From the NCBI GenBank assembly GCA_029718625.1, contig CM056376.1:93787945-93851944 (forward strand): a stretch of 64,000 nt of DNA. Direction: 5' to 3'. Positions 11,147-25,200 of the stretch are shown here, one piece after another. Source of the stretch: Synaphobranchus kaupii. Its lineage: Eukaryota; Chordata; Actinopteri; Anguilliformes; Synaphobranchidae. The position numbers and the translations under genes were made by a program. Under the pieces are notes generated by a model, which was not told where the DNA came from, did not search any database, and saw nothing but the letters and a program-made list of their open reading frames with translations. Each line of letters opens with the position of its first letter. Position 1 is the first letter of the stretch.

Positions 11147-14100
11147 GTGAGTGGCCATTGATTGATGTTTGGTTGCTGTTCTTGTTTTTACTACTGCTGC
11201 TGCTGCAGATTTGCTTATCATAGGGCATCGTTGCATTCATTTGTAGAATTAATGTAATAAGTTAGGACAGTACACATATGTTCCTTTGGAGGCAAGTAAT
11301 AATGAATGAATGAATGAATGAATGAATAATATATCTCATAATTGTTCCAATTCAAGGGCTGAAATATACATCTGGTGAAGGAAGTTTTCTGTTTGCAGAT
11401 AGGCTATATATCACATCACTTTCTTTCCATTATTTTCATTGACAATTTTTTAATGTAGTTACACTCTAAACGTTGTTATATATGAGAGATTATACAGCAT
11501 ATTAATTTATTAGGACAACAAGTATGATTTCACTATTGCAACTTGGACAAGCCAATAAATAGGCTACATTTTGTCCTGTACATAAAGAATGTTTATGGAA
11601 AACAATCATGCTTGTCTTATGCAAATATGTATATAGTGTAAATGGCCTTACTGTTAAGTCTTGCTAAAATGATCATAGTTCTGTCCTTTGTGCTGTATGC
11701 TTTATAGTTTCTTCAGTTAACATGTCAGCAAATTTCACTGACCTGACTGAAACACGTAAATCCACCTGTTAATGGCAAAACTCAAAATTGTGTTCAAAGG
11801 GTTTTCTTTTACATTGGATATGTGGCATATTTTATTCGTAACATCCGTGACCTTGCTTAACCACTAAATGGCAAAAAGGTCAAGCAATGTACTCATGGCC
11901 ATAAGACAGTGTATGTTCTGTTTTTGGTTAATGCTAAATGCATTGCTATGACAAAAACAAGTCAGTGTACCAATTCAACCAATGTACCACAAACAATAAG
12001 GCTACGCCTGATTGCTTTGTCCTGCATTTTAATTACAAGCTTACAGAGCCTTTCAAAAGAAAGCAAACAAGAAAAAGTGAATATTTTAATTTGGAGGAAG
12101 GATGAAATGTATAAGATGTTGCGGACTATGCAAAGAATCCACATACTGCAGATTCTTCATGGTCCGTAATATTTCTAATTCAAATCTACTCACATGCAGT
12201 GGAATATTTTGATGGACTTGTATGTGGGCGCAACAGTTTTCTTCATTTATTTTTCATTGTCAAGTTGTGCCATTTGAAACCCAGGCTGTGTCCACCAAAA
12301 TACCATACTACCATACTACCATAGTCTATATTTATGAATGGTCCCCAAATTCGGCTGTTTAATGGGTTTTCAATGAAGGATTGAAGAAGAAAGAATAAAT
12401 TTAACTTTTATAGTTTCCCATCAGTTTATTTTTCAGCTCAATTGGTTATAGTGTAACACACACGCGCACACACATAGACACACACATACAGACGGGTGAC
12501 AAATTAAAGGAAAAACAACATAAAGTGTCTTAGTAAGGTGTTGGGCCACCACGAGCCGCCAGAACAGCTTCAATGCACCTGGGCATGGATTCTACCTCTA
12601 GTCTAGCATAGATTATAGTCTCTAGAACTCTACTGGAGGGATGGAACACCATTCTTCCAAAAGATATTCCCTCATTTGGTGTTTTGATGATGGTGGTGGA
12701 GAGTGCTGTCTAACACGTTGCGCCCATAGGTGTTCAATTGGGTTGAGATCTGGAGACTGAGAAGGCCATAGCACATGCTTCCCATCATTTTCATACTCAT
12801 CAAACCATTCAGTGACCCCTCGTGCCCTGTGGATGGAGGCATTGTCTTTCTGGAAGAGACCACTCCCATCAGGATAGAAATGTTTCATCATAGGATAAAG
12901 GTGATCACTCAGAATAACTTTGTATTGATTTGCAGTGACCCTTCCCTCTAAGGGGACAAGTGGACCTAAACCATGCCAGGAAAATGCCCCCCACAGCATA
13001 ACAGAGCCACCGGACCCCCACACTGTAGGGGTTTTTCATTTAATTTGTCACCCGTCTGCATATACACACATTTCTTATCCATCTATAATTATCTATCTAC
13101 CTGTATTGGGATGGATAAGAAGGGGTTAATTATTTACTGAGCCAATAATTTGCGTGATATAAAGATTTAGCCAAATTTTCTAATACAGCCATGAATGACA
13201 ACTAAACACTTTTCTTGTGTAAACATTGCACTGTGATCTAATCTAAAAGTGGACCAGTGTTAATGGGTAAATATTATTTATGTAATAGTGCCAGGGTAAA
13301 TGGTGGAAGCAAAAACCAGCGTACACACACCAGGACTCCAGAAATGGAGTTGTCCGCCTCTAATCTTAATCCACATATTTGTTTTTATATAATGTTTATA
13401 TTAATATCTAGATCTATCTATATCTGAATATACATACTGTATCTGCATGTACCTGTATATAAATATAAACTTTAAAGCAGTGAATTTTGAGTGATATCTA
13501 AGAGGCTATGGAAGGTCAAAGAAGGACAGCAGATAAGAGTGACGCTGGTGCCTCGTTTTAGGCTTTTATATTTGTTTTTTTATAGTGTGTCCATGTCAGC
13601 TGTGAGCCTTAAGTAAGGATCTGTTGAGCGTGTGCTTAAGGACTGGGTGATGTTGAAAGGCCACAGCAGGCCCATGTCCCTGGATCTCATCAGGATGTTC
13701 TCACCTGACATCTGTTAGGAAGACCTTCAACTGGACATCCATCAACCGGGGAGGCACTTCTACACATCCTCAAAATCAGACCCACACATTGTACACTTCC
13801 CCCCTAGATCCTGAACCGCTACCAAAGACAGTTTCTAAAGGTGCCAGTTTCTCTGTTTTGTGATGGGGTGATTCCCCATGGTTCTAATGTAAACAAAGCA
13901 AAAACAAAGGGATTATTTGGGAGAAATCCAATCCTGCTCCATCTTGGACTGAATTAAGACCGTAAGCCCATCTAATGAGTGCACTGGAGTGTTTCTGTCT
14001 TCACGGTTTTTTTTTTACGAGATGGAAACTGGACCAAATAGGAGGTTCTCTCAGACAGCAGACTATCAGCAGGAGGGGAGGGGGGGGGGGGGGGGGGGGG

Positions 14101-17100
14101 CACAGCAGTCATGCCTTATCCCCCACAATAAGCATCCTAGATATTGCACTCAAGGTTAAATCAGCCGAGTGAGTAAGGGAGCTATTCAATCAAACAGCCA
14201 CGGTACAACATGCTTAAATCTGACTAACACATTTAAATTGGCAAGTGTTACATTTTCATTATTCATAGACGTAATCATCGGTTTAGTGCTCACTGTGGAA
14301 TCCCTGTGGGGTAAGGTTGGAGATGTCCTTATATGCTGAGTGGTATTGACGGCTCAATACCCAGAGGGCTATGTTGTGAGAGGCTGTCAACATTGGTAAT
14401 GACAGTGGGTTCCCTTGACACACGGTCGCTTGAAGCAGCTCATCTCTTATTGATCCAAAGACATCATTACACGCATGGCTTCCGCGAACGACATGGAGTC
14501 AGCATTCACTGCACAGTTCCTTGGGCTTGATCCAAGCATCTCCCATTTGCTCTTCTTTCTCCTGTGGTCATTTACACCTGTTTTGCTCCCTCCTTCCCTC
14601 TCTCTCTGTCTGTTTGTTTCCCATCCAGCTTTCAGTGTTCTTTCAGTGGAGACCAGCATTTTGTGGCTTTTGTTTTTGTCATTCTTCTGACGCGACATAA
14701 CTACTCCCTGTCAGAATCCAGGGGATCCATGCTGACGGGTTGAATGCAAACCACCTGACCTTGGAATTGTATGAAAATCTAGCGCCCACTGTAATTGAGG
14801 CAGAAAAGAAAGTGAGAGACTCAGGACGGTATGGGCGCGTACTGCCCTGGGGGCTTACACTAGGGTCAGTGTCCAGCCCCTGCATTGAATTATCAGGCTG
14901 TACCTCCTCGCTAAGGCCTTAATTGTTCTGACATTCAGACGTCAAGACGACAAACAAAGCTCGAGCCGGTCTCTAGAGTCACTGCGATCCTTCGTAAGCT
15001 TATAACCTGGTTATTGAGCAGAGCCAGGAAATGCAGCCTTCACAGCAGGAGACTGTTCAAGCTCTGCCAGTTCAGTGGTCAAAATGTGTGGCTTGGCCCT
15101 TAAGCGGTTTGAATCCCAGCCAGGTCACTTCCAAGACTTGGAAAAACGCCTGTTGGTCCCTGTTGTCTCTCCGCTTTTACACTCAACATTAAAGAGGGGA
15201 TTGTGAGTCCAGTACGGGGAGGGTGTGGCTGTACATCAGACGCTTTGCCCCACATATATGAGGATAGGCACTGGGCCTATGAGGTCGCCCAGCCAGTACA
15301 CGGCTCCCGGGCAGCCAGAATGTCTGAAAGAAGAGGAGCCGTTTCTGATCCTCGAAACCTGTAAGTTTTACGAGATCTGGCAACTTTCAGGAATCGTAGT
15401 TCAGCCCACCCTGGCTGTCAGCTTGCACACATCATACAGGCACTTGTGTTTAAAACAGCAGCGAAGGTCTGAACCAATGTTTCATGAGAGGATAAAGCCT
15501 CCAGGAATGCATCTGAGGAGTGTCAGCAGTGCAGCTTTCAAAATGTCTGCTTCTGTTTTCAGCAAAAAAAAGAAAAGAAAAAGTGTTACTTAATTTAATG
15601 ATGCCTGCAAGGAATGCGTCCCTTTTTCACAAAAGAGCACACCTCTGGCTGGCGCTGGGTGTTTCGTACTTGGTGTACTCAGTGTCTGTTTAATAAGCAG
15701 CTAGTGAGAAAAGCAGCACCTGCAGGACTTTATGTATGAGCATGGGGCATGGCACCTCCCCCCAGGGTAATCTAATTTCATTTAATCATACGGAGTTATT
15801 AGAGCAACAAACAGCGGTGAATGCAGAGCCCCGTTCCATCTTTGTCTCTCTGCCTCTCATTCTCTTTATCCATATTCATCTTTTGTTCACTTAACTGCAG
15901 TTGCTCGTTCTCTCCCGCTCTCTGTCTTTATTACTCTCTTCATTTTATTTTTTGTAGTTTTATGTGTAGGTTTTCACGTCTCGAACCCTCAAAAATTGTA
16001 TGGAGCCATTTTTAATGGCTTTTCAATAATCATTTTAAACGGTTAGCTCTCACTCTCTTTATATTGCTCATTCCCTCTCTCCATCTGTTTTTCTGTCTTT
16101 TCCTCCTTCTCTTTCTCATCTCTCTCTCCCCCTTCTCCTCTGAGTGGATGTGTTGAACTGGGCCACTCCAACAGCAGCTGGAATGGGACGTACATCTGTG
16201 CACTTTCCCCTGAAGCCACCCCGACTTGGCCTCTCACCGGCTCAGCCTCCCTCAGAACCACACACTAATTATCTCCGAAATGCAAAACAAAGCCGTCAGT
16301 GGCCTCGGAGACATACAGACCATAAGGTCAATGATAATTATTCTTGCATGTTTGTTTCCTTTTAAAAATCCAGGTTTCACAATGTCCGTATTTGTTTCGG
16401 GGGTGGTTTTGTTTTGCATGTTTTTTTCTTGTTTTTTTCTGTGAGTTAGCTCTAGTCTGGCTACAACCAAGCAGAGTTTAGTGGCTGCCATCTTGGATCA
16501 ACCTAAAGACCATAAATCTAACTCCACAGATATTTATCTGTGAATAAACAGGTAGGAAATCAGTATTGCTCTTTTATTTAATAAGAATTAGGACAGAAAT
16601 GTCCCCCTATTCAGTCGGTGCAGTGTACAGTATAGTCGTATTCATTGCCCTCCTTAGTGGGGAATATAGCATTAGAAGGTACAGAAGAAATGTTGGTCTG
16701 GCTTATTCATCCAGGAGTCTTATTCTTTCTTTTTTCTACCAAGAACACCTATGTGCTGCCTGTGATTACCAGCTGCTCTGACTGGCTGGTTTATTCCCTC
16801 ACAAGATGTGCCTTGGGCCAAGCATGTCTGGGATGCGTGTGTTTGTTAGTGTGTGTGTGCGTGTATCCATGTGAGCGTGTAGATGTGTGCGTGTGTGTGG
16901 TTTTTTTTTTGTGTGTGGATATGTAATGTTTTCCATCTCGGAATCAAAGTGTATGTTCCACTTGAGAAGGGCATACGGTAAGTTATGCGTGTGTGATTGC
17001 ATCCATTTTTGTACACACGTGTCTGCTGAGACGGATGTGGAGCGTCTTGAGAGGTTCTGAAGCACATGCACTGCTTACAGAATCGCACTCCCTCAAAATG

Positions 17101-20100
17101 GAGGCAGAGAGAATTGGGAGACACACTGCCATCACATGGAGGCCTGCTGCTTGTGAGAGACGGAGAGGGGGAGCGAGGGGAGGAGGAGGGGGACGAAAGG
17201 AGGGGAGAGAGAGAGACTGGGAGGAGGAGGGAGGACAAGGAAAGGAGGGAGACGCCAGAGAATGGGGGGAGCATGGGGAAACACAAGCTGCAGGGAGGGA
17301 AAAGGTAAGGGCAGGGGAAAAGGGAGAGCGAAGAGAACAAAAGGTAGAAAACGAACGCAGGGATGCCAGATAGAAAGAAAAGCAGGTGAGTGTGAATGCA
17401 GGGTTAGAGAAAGAGGGATTTTAGAAAAGGAAGAAAGGAAATTAACACAAGTCAAGGTGAAGACTATTCACCTAATAGAGGATGAAGATATGAGGAGTTT
17501 CAGGAGAATATATATTTTTTAATGTGCTGCTGTTTAGTTGCAGAAAGGCATAGGGAGCAGTGGCTGTGTGCGCCGATACCCTACCCTCCCGTGTGAACAG
17601 CTGTATGGCTACTCGTACCGTGGCCGCGCATTTCCTGGAGCTCCTCTCTTTTACAACCGGTCCCATGAGCGCGCCTCCACACGCCGCCTGTATAATTCTC
17701 TGTCTGATGCAGACGGTCTTCAATGAAGCTAATAAAGACATTAAAATGCTTTTATCTCCTTGGCAGGATGTCCCAATGGGAGGGGCGAGGGAAGGGGGGA
17801 AGCGCCGAAAGAGGGGCCCCGTGTAACGAGACCCAGACAGGAAGTTCTCCGACACCAAGTCCATTAGAGGTGCTGATAGAGGGAGGGGGGGGGGGTGGGG
17901 GGTGCAGTGCTGCAGAGAGGGGGTGTTGGGCCAGTGAGGACAGTTGTGAATGGGTGATATAGAGAGCCAGGCTTACCACAGCCCTGTGCTCGCGGGCAGG
18001 TTTACAAAACCCATTTGAGTCTCCCACGCTACAGAGCCGGGGTCAGTGAAAAACACCCACTAATCTGCCTCTCTCCAGTCAGCCAAGCGCTCGCTGTCCC
18101 GGTCGTCCTCCGCTCTCTGATGTGTTACAGGAGGAACCCGGGAATTAAAAATCACTGCCAACCTCGGGAGTTTATTGGAAAAGTTGTAAGGTCGACTCTC
18201 TGGCGGGTGGCGAGTTTCAGTGCGAGAACAGCGCCAGTATCGTGCCCCGAGTGGGCTGAAAAAACTGGCCGTGTTCAGTCAGTTAAATACATATTTTAAA
18301 CGTGAAAAAAACGTAGCACTCACACAAGGAAAAATGCGCAGAATATAATCCTCCGTGTTTGATGTTGATGGCATGGATTTAGCTCCAAACATACGCACAT
18401 GTGAGTGTGAGAACAAGGATGAATTTGCAGGAGGTTTTTAAATGGTAAAAGTAATTAGTCAGAAATAAATGACTATACAGTTCCTGTGTGGCAGTGAGGA
18501 GGAGCGGTGTGCTCTTGGGGGACTCATAGACCAGGAGTGATTCATTAATGGTCGAGTTGCCTTATGAAACACATGCACACGCATGCACGCGCATGCTCGC
18601 ACAAGCTCACGTTTGCGTACCTGCCTTGCGCCGCAAAAAATACTCACAAGCCCAAGCGCGGTCGCGCTAGTGGAATGGCAGATGGCCTGAATTTGAGCTG
18701 CAGTGCAACGACGGGTTTATTAGAAGGCACCAGATCTCAATCTGACAGCGAGGACCTCTCTTAGCGTAACAGCTATGGCCCCCGGTGGCAAAAATGAACA
18801 CGCACTCAAGTGTCATAAAGATCGGGCGGGCAGAAGGGACCGCCGCATTTTATGGATGGCGACGACAACCCGGGCCAGCGTTCGAGGGTGCAGTTGGCGG
18901 ATTGTGGGGTGAGTTAGGGCCATGGCAGGGTGGTGGTCCGGGGTCCGATCGTGACATGGAACAAATCGGTCCCTTAAAACAGCACCTGTCTCTCCTATCA
19001 GAGTTGAACGTATTTTCTGTTTGAAGCACGACCTGCCTTAACGGCCTTAAGGTGTGAGTGTCAGGGTGGATTGTGTTCCTCGCCAAACGCTCCGATGTCC
19101 ACTTTTGATTTCAATTTGCTCTGCCTTTTCAAATGGCCTGTACGAGGCAGAGATTTAAAGAGGGAGGAATGAGTCCGTGAAGAGGTCTCCTGAATGTCAT
19201 CTTTTCTCATTTCATCTGGAATTGAAAATGGCAGAGTTCGGTTTTTAATTGCGCTAATAATTTTCTCGATGGGGAACGGCTTTTCTCCCCCTATTAACAT
19301 CCCGTTTCTGAAAGAGCTTGACCTTTCAGCCGACCTTAGGCAGTCGTGTAGGTCCACTGAAGTCTCATTAGCGTTCCGTGGTACTTGTGCGAGTGGCCCA
19401 CAGATTCAGTGGGATACTTGTGAGCTGAATTGAAGAAAGAAGAGACTCAGGAGTGCTCCAGATCTTAGCTGTAGAAGGCAGGCGTCATAATTATGGGTCC
19501 GTAGAGTGGGAAGAAACTGATCTGCATGGCTGACTGGACCCATTTTGGCTCAAGGCACCAGACTGTTCCTGGAAGGCCTATAGAAGGTCCCTGCGGGCTG
19601 GTTTAATGGAGATGTTAATGCAGTGCATTGTAAGGTGCCTGTCTGCAGCTCTTGACGCAGCTTTGCTGTTTTTCCACGCAAAGCATGTGGAATGTGCACC
19701 TCCAGGAGCTGCGACTGAGGAATGTCACGGTGTGACAGCCGTCTCCAGTCAAGCACACGCTGAAGGAGGGGATATCACTGAGCGTTATGTCTGCCTTCCA
19801 GTGACACCGCCATGTGTGTGTGCGTGTGTGTACGGGTGCTTGCGTGTAAGGTGGTGTTTGTTGTTGGATGCAGTGTTTACAGTGTGTGAGGGATATATGG
19901 GCCACTAATTTAGCGTTCTTCCCCTGCTGTAAAACCATAGCTCAGCTTCGCCTCCCTCGCGTCGGCCTTCTCCAGGGACCGTCAATAAATAACTTCCCCC
20001 TGCCTCCACACGCAAGGGATCGCCATCATATTCCCCAAGAAGAGACAAATAATTGTGTTAGAGCAATGGGCAGGAGTGACTACAGAGCCTCAATCCATCT

Positions 20101-22167
20101 CTCTCTCTGTCTCTCCCTCTCCCTTACTGTCTCTCTCTCTCTTTGTGCTTGTCTCTCTGTGTTGTTCAACCTATTCCCCTCTGTTTGACTTCATCATACT
20201 TTATGAAACCGACTCCACTCAAAGGTGCGCTAGCCTCACACAGCGAGAGAAAACCATCAGTGTGGGATTTGTTTTTGTTTTTTTGATTTATTGGATTTTA
20301 CAGTAGCGGCACTCTGTGGCACTGGTCTACGCGGGAATGTGGTGTTCTGCGGAGAAGAGGGAAAAAATAACATTGCAGCGTTCAGTCACTTTCCGAAAGG
20401 AACAGGCTGTCCATCACAAATAACCTCCGGCACCCGCCGAGCAATGACAACGGCCAGACGCCGTTGGCAGGTGTGAAAGCGCTGATTGATGCGAGTGGCA
20501 CGGCCAGAGCTTCCACCGCAGAGAGCCCCAGTTTTCCACGGCTTGTTAAGAATTGATTACCCAGGCTATAGAAGTAATGTCATTAGAGCGACGGTGGCGG
20601 CACAGGCAAACTGGCCACAGCCGCCCCGCCCGCTAGAATATCTTTCAGCGAATAGGGACCTACGTTTGCCTAATCCCCTGTTCTAGACAGACGTTTCAAA
20701 CGTCTGCTGTAAGTTTCACGACCTCGAAGAGGGAGTTTGTGACGCTTCAGCAGGCCTCGGAGCCATGGAGCCTGTAATCACAATGTTGTTGGTTTCAGGC
20801 CTAGTTGTAGTTAAAAAAATGGCAGGACATGGAACTGATTGTTTGACAATTGTATTTGTTTTAGTTTTAGTTTATTAGTCGAGTGATATGGACCATATGT
20901 GCCTGGTGACTTTGTTAGTGCGTGATTGTTCGTTTTTGTTATTATTATTGAGTAAGTATTTCTATTCCTGACTTCAGAAAGTGCAAATTAGCACCTTGGA
21001 GCTGAATGCTGTAAACCTTTGATAGGAGCTGGTTTTATCACATCTTAGTTGTGTTGCACTGTGAACCTGTTAATTTAGCTTTTTATTGTTGCTGTGTAAA
21101 TATATTAGCATGGGAAATGAAGGAAAGCTATTAGGATGGCTGCTTGATTTGGGAGACCTGGAATGTGGAACAGAAGTGTTGAGCATATGTGGTGCCTGCC
21201 TGGCTCAAATCGCAAGACAGAAATGTGGCCGATGTGAGTGGAGAGCAGTTAAAAATAACCACACACAAAAAAGAGTCTTATTCTCTCTGGACATGTCCTC
21301 GAACCAGTGCGCAAAACCAGCGGGGATGAACTCTAACCCTTTTAATCAAATTAACGCGAGGCACAAAGCTGCCCGCTGCAAGCTAATTCTGAGCTACTGC
21401 GGCAGGCGGGCCTTTCAACTTCTTAAGTTGATACAACGATCTTCTAGAGTCCCTCCCCCACCCACCACGCCCTCTACCCCGACCCAACCACCCACCCCCC
21501 ACTCCCCCTGCCCCCATCCCCGTTCAGCTGCACCGCTTTAAACCGACCACTGAACGAACGCTTACTTCACAGCCTTTTTAATTAAGAAACACAGCCAGTT
21601 GAATTCTATTTAATCAGGGCCAGGAGGCAGAGGGGTGGAAATCAGCCATGCAGTTCACAATCTTGCTGACAGGGGAGGGAAGAGTGTGGAACGGGGGGGG
21701 GGGGGGGGGGGGCTGCTGTAGAAAATGCTCACACCTGTCCTATGCACTCGAACCTGCGGGCACGGTCCAGGGGCCTGCGCTTCTCACAGGAGCCGGAGCG
21801 GAATAATAACAGTGGGGTAAAATGGTAGAATAGGCGCTCCTATAAATATAGGGGGCTTTGCATGGGTCGCTATAACTCACCGACACCCTTGAGCCCAGAC
21901 AGACTGGCTTTTGGTTCCAAATTCCTCTTTTATCTCCCAAATTAATATGTCTTTTTGCCTGTTTTGTTTGTGCGAGTCCTTGAGATGACATACAAAGATA
22001 GAAAAAGCGCCATGTTCTTCTGGCTTCAGAATAAGAATGACTTCAGAAATATATGTGCAATACGGACTATGGTAATCCTCCAGACTTCAGACTAAAGAAG
22101 CTGAATAAGACCAATAACCCCAACGGTGGGACTGGAGCCTCTCCTGTTGCCCTCCGCCCCCTCTCCC

Positions 22168-22204
<37 letters not shown>

Positions 22205-25200
22205 CCGCCAGGAGTTAAATGTGGATTTAAGAGATTAATTTGTATGCTTAAATGTGCCAGGGTAAATCACTGGGTCCGGAATTTTCCTCCGAAATTCACC
22301 CGTCCAGACCGAATGTGTGGAGTATAGATTTCTCATCTGAGTTAATCTCTGGGATCGGCGTACTGGAGCGAAGGAGACAGACGTGATTTATTCCTCTCTC
22401 AGAGAGAAGAGGAGTGGGCAAGGACACAGTGACCCATTAAAACTGGCCATGGTAGCAGCAGCATTGCAGCACATTGGTGTGTGTCTGTGCGCGTGAGTGT
22501 TTGTCAGTTTTTGCGTGCGTGTGTGTTTTTGTGTTGCATGCGTACGCGGGCGTGTGTATGTGTGTGCACACGTGTATATTTTAAAAGCCTATGCTTTCTT
22601 TTTCAGTTTTGGTAGTCTGTGTAGGTCTCATTCAAAATTCAGCCACATGTCTCCTCTCTGAAATTATGTATAAAAGATAATATGTTTTCCGCTTTTTACC
22701 CTGCCCTTGCTTCCACTCTCCTTAAAAATGTATTTGCATATTCCTCTCCATGCATATGCGGATGTTCAAAGCTTGGCCGGAGCTCACTTGTCTGATCACA
22801 CTGTACCATATATCCCAGCATTCTACCATAGGCCCCATATTGCACCCTCTGTACCAAGGACACCAGGGATGGAATCAATTCCAATTTAATTTGCGCAGAT
22901 GTGGGGAATTGGAATTACAAGATTGGAGTAGGAAGCAATAGAATTCAAATATTTTAATTAATTAGATTTTAATTGGATTGAATTGGAATTGAATTGGTGG
23001 AACTGGGCTCTTGATATGACCTTGGAAATTGACAGTTTTGTCTTAATTCCCATCATAACAATACTGACTTTAAAATGATATACCCCGTAAACTATTACAC
23101 AAAAAAACAATAAGACTAGGTTTGCCATTGAATTTTTGATAACACCAAAGAACTTTGGGACTTGTTGATTACATAATGACCAATAATTAAAATAAGTGCA
23201 TAGCTTTCGAAATGTCTTAGAATGAACAAGAATGAGTTGAGGGAATTAAGTGAATTCAGTTCACTGAACTGTTGTCTAGAGGATAATGAATTGGCGTAAT
23301 AAACTGCCGTTAATCTATGTTGCTATGACTGTTTCATTTAAAATTTAAATGGAAAGGGATTGAATTGAAACCAAATTTAGAGACTTGATCTGGAGTAGGA
23401 TGAATTGATGGAATTGAAATGGAGAGGGAACTGAATTGGACTTGAATTATGGAACTTACCTGCTGTCAGCCTTCCCTGGAACTTGTGAACTTACCCTACT
23501 ACACTCACCAGGTTCCATTTCTGGACAATCAGACAAATGCTCCAGAAATATTTTAACATTCCTTTGGTGTGAGATGTATGTACGTAAGTATGAGTGCATG
23601 TCTGTGTCTCACAGTGTGGTATGGAATCTGGACTGTGCCAGTGCTCACTGTGGGGCAGCCCACGGGGGCAGTAGCGTCGCCCAGGGATGGGAGCGCGTCA
23701 GTCCGCCAGGACTGTGGATCAGGGACAGTTAGGACAGTTAAGCCACGCATGAAGTGTCTTGTGTATCGCTGTGAGCCCGACTTGCGAACTACGGTGTGAT
23801 AAGAAGCCGTCGGCTGACATCATCACATGCTTCGGAGGAGAGCGCGTGCTTGTCTGAGACAGAGGTTGCGATGAGCTTTGCAGCATAACCGTGATTGGGC
23901 ATCCCATACTGGGGATAAAAAAAGGGGGGAAAGCGTTAAAAATATATTTTGGGCCGCATTGCAACAGACTGTGTGTAAGTGGCCTTGAGGTGCTGCACAG
24001 ACAAAATGCACAATATACAGTCAAGCCGTAAAGTCTGCACACCCCTTTCACCTTCTCCACGTTTTATTATGTTACAGACGTATACTACAATAGATTGAGT
24101 TCATTTTTTGCCTCAAACATCTACACACAATAGCCAATAATGACGAAGTGAAAACAGGTTTTTAGAAAATATGCAATTTTATTTTACTGACAAAAATAGG
24201 TTATTTAGGGGTTACATATCTGTACACACCCTTAGCCTAATACTTGGTTGCTGCACCTTTGGCAGCGATTACAGCTTCAAGGCGTCTTGGGAAAGAAGCT
24301 ACGAGCTTGGCACACTTGTTTCTGGACATTTTTGCCCATTCCTCTTGGCATATCCTTGCAAGCTCCGTCAGGTTGGATGGGGAGCATCGGTACACAGCCA
24401 TTTTCAGCTCTTTCCACAGATGTTCAATTGGATTCAGGTCTGGGCTCTGGCTGGGCCACTCAAGGACATGCACAGACTTTCTCCGAAGCCACTCCTTTGT
24501 TCTCTTGGCTGTGTGCTTCGGGTCGTTGTCATGTTGGAAGGTAAACCTTCGCCCCAGTCTGAGGTCCAGAGCGCTCTGGAGCAGGTTTTCTTCAAGGATC
24601 TCGGTGTACTTAGCTGCATTCATCTTTCCCTCTATCAGGACTAGTCGCCCCGTTCCCGCTGCTGAAAAACATCCCCACATCATGATGCTGCCACCGCCAT
24701 GCTTCACTGTAGGGATGGTATTAGCCAGGTGATGAGCGGTGCCTGGTTTCCTCCAGACGTGACGCTTGGTATTCAGGCCAAAAAGTTAAATTTTGGTTTC
24801 ATCAGACCAGAGAATCTTGATTCTCATGGTTTGAGAGTCCTCTAGGTGCCTTTTGGCAAACTCCAAGCGGGCTGTGATGTGCCTTTTACTAAGGAGGGGC
24901 TTCCATCTGGCCACTCTACCATAAAGGCCTGATTGGTGGAGTGCTGCCTGGATGGTTGATCTTCTGAAAGGTTCTCCAATCTCCACAAGGATACGCTGGA
25001 GCTCTGTCAGAGTGACCCTCGGGTTCCTGCTCACCTCCCTGGCCAAGGCCCGTCTTCCCCGATTGCTCAGTTTGGCCGGGCGGCCAGGTCTAGGAAGATT
25101 CTTGGTGGTTCCAAACTTCTTCCATTTACGAATGATGGTGGCCACTGTGCTCTTTGGGACCTGTAAAGCTGCAGAGATTTTTCCGTACCCTTCTCCAGAT

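Larger units (their letters stand above)
13059..24017 (+). other. lhfpl3 intron 1: simple repeats and candidate conserved non-coding islands
   Basis: No coding exon is supported in these 11 kb. Present are poly-G runs (14080-14100, 17885-17900 region, 21693-21712), GT-rich tracts (16840-16920, 22485-22575), a purine tract (about 17160-17420), CT-rich tracts (14590-14630, 15840-15950, 16055-16140, 20090-20175) and a (CA)16 at 22171-22202. Between them lie complex, transposon-poor blocks (about 18100-18270, 19150-19400, 20490-20680, 21290-21440) with homeodomain-type TAAT words, which could be enhancers. Confidence 0.5.

Noticed and set aside
17132..17455. Leu/Pro/Ser-rich minus-strand open frames
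   Set aside because: They are the complement of a GAGG-type purine tract; low complexity, no splice or domain support.
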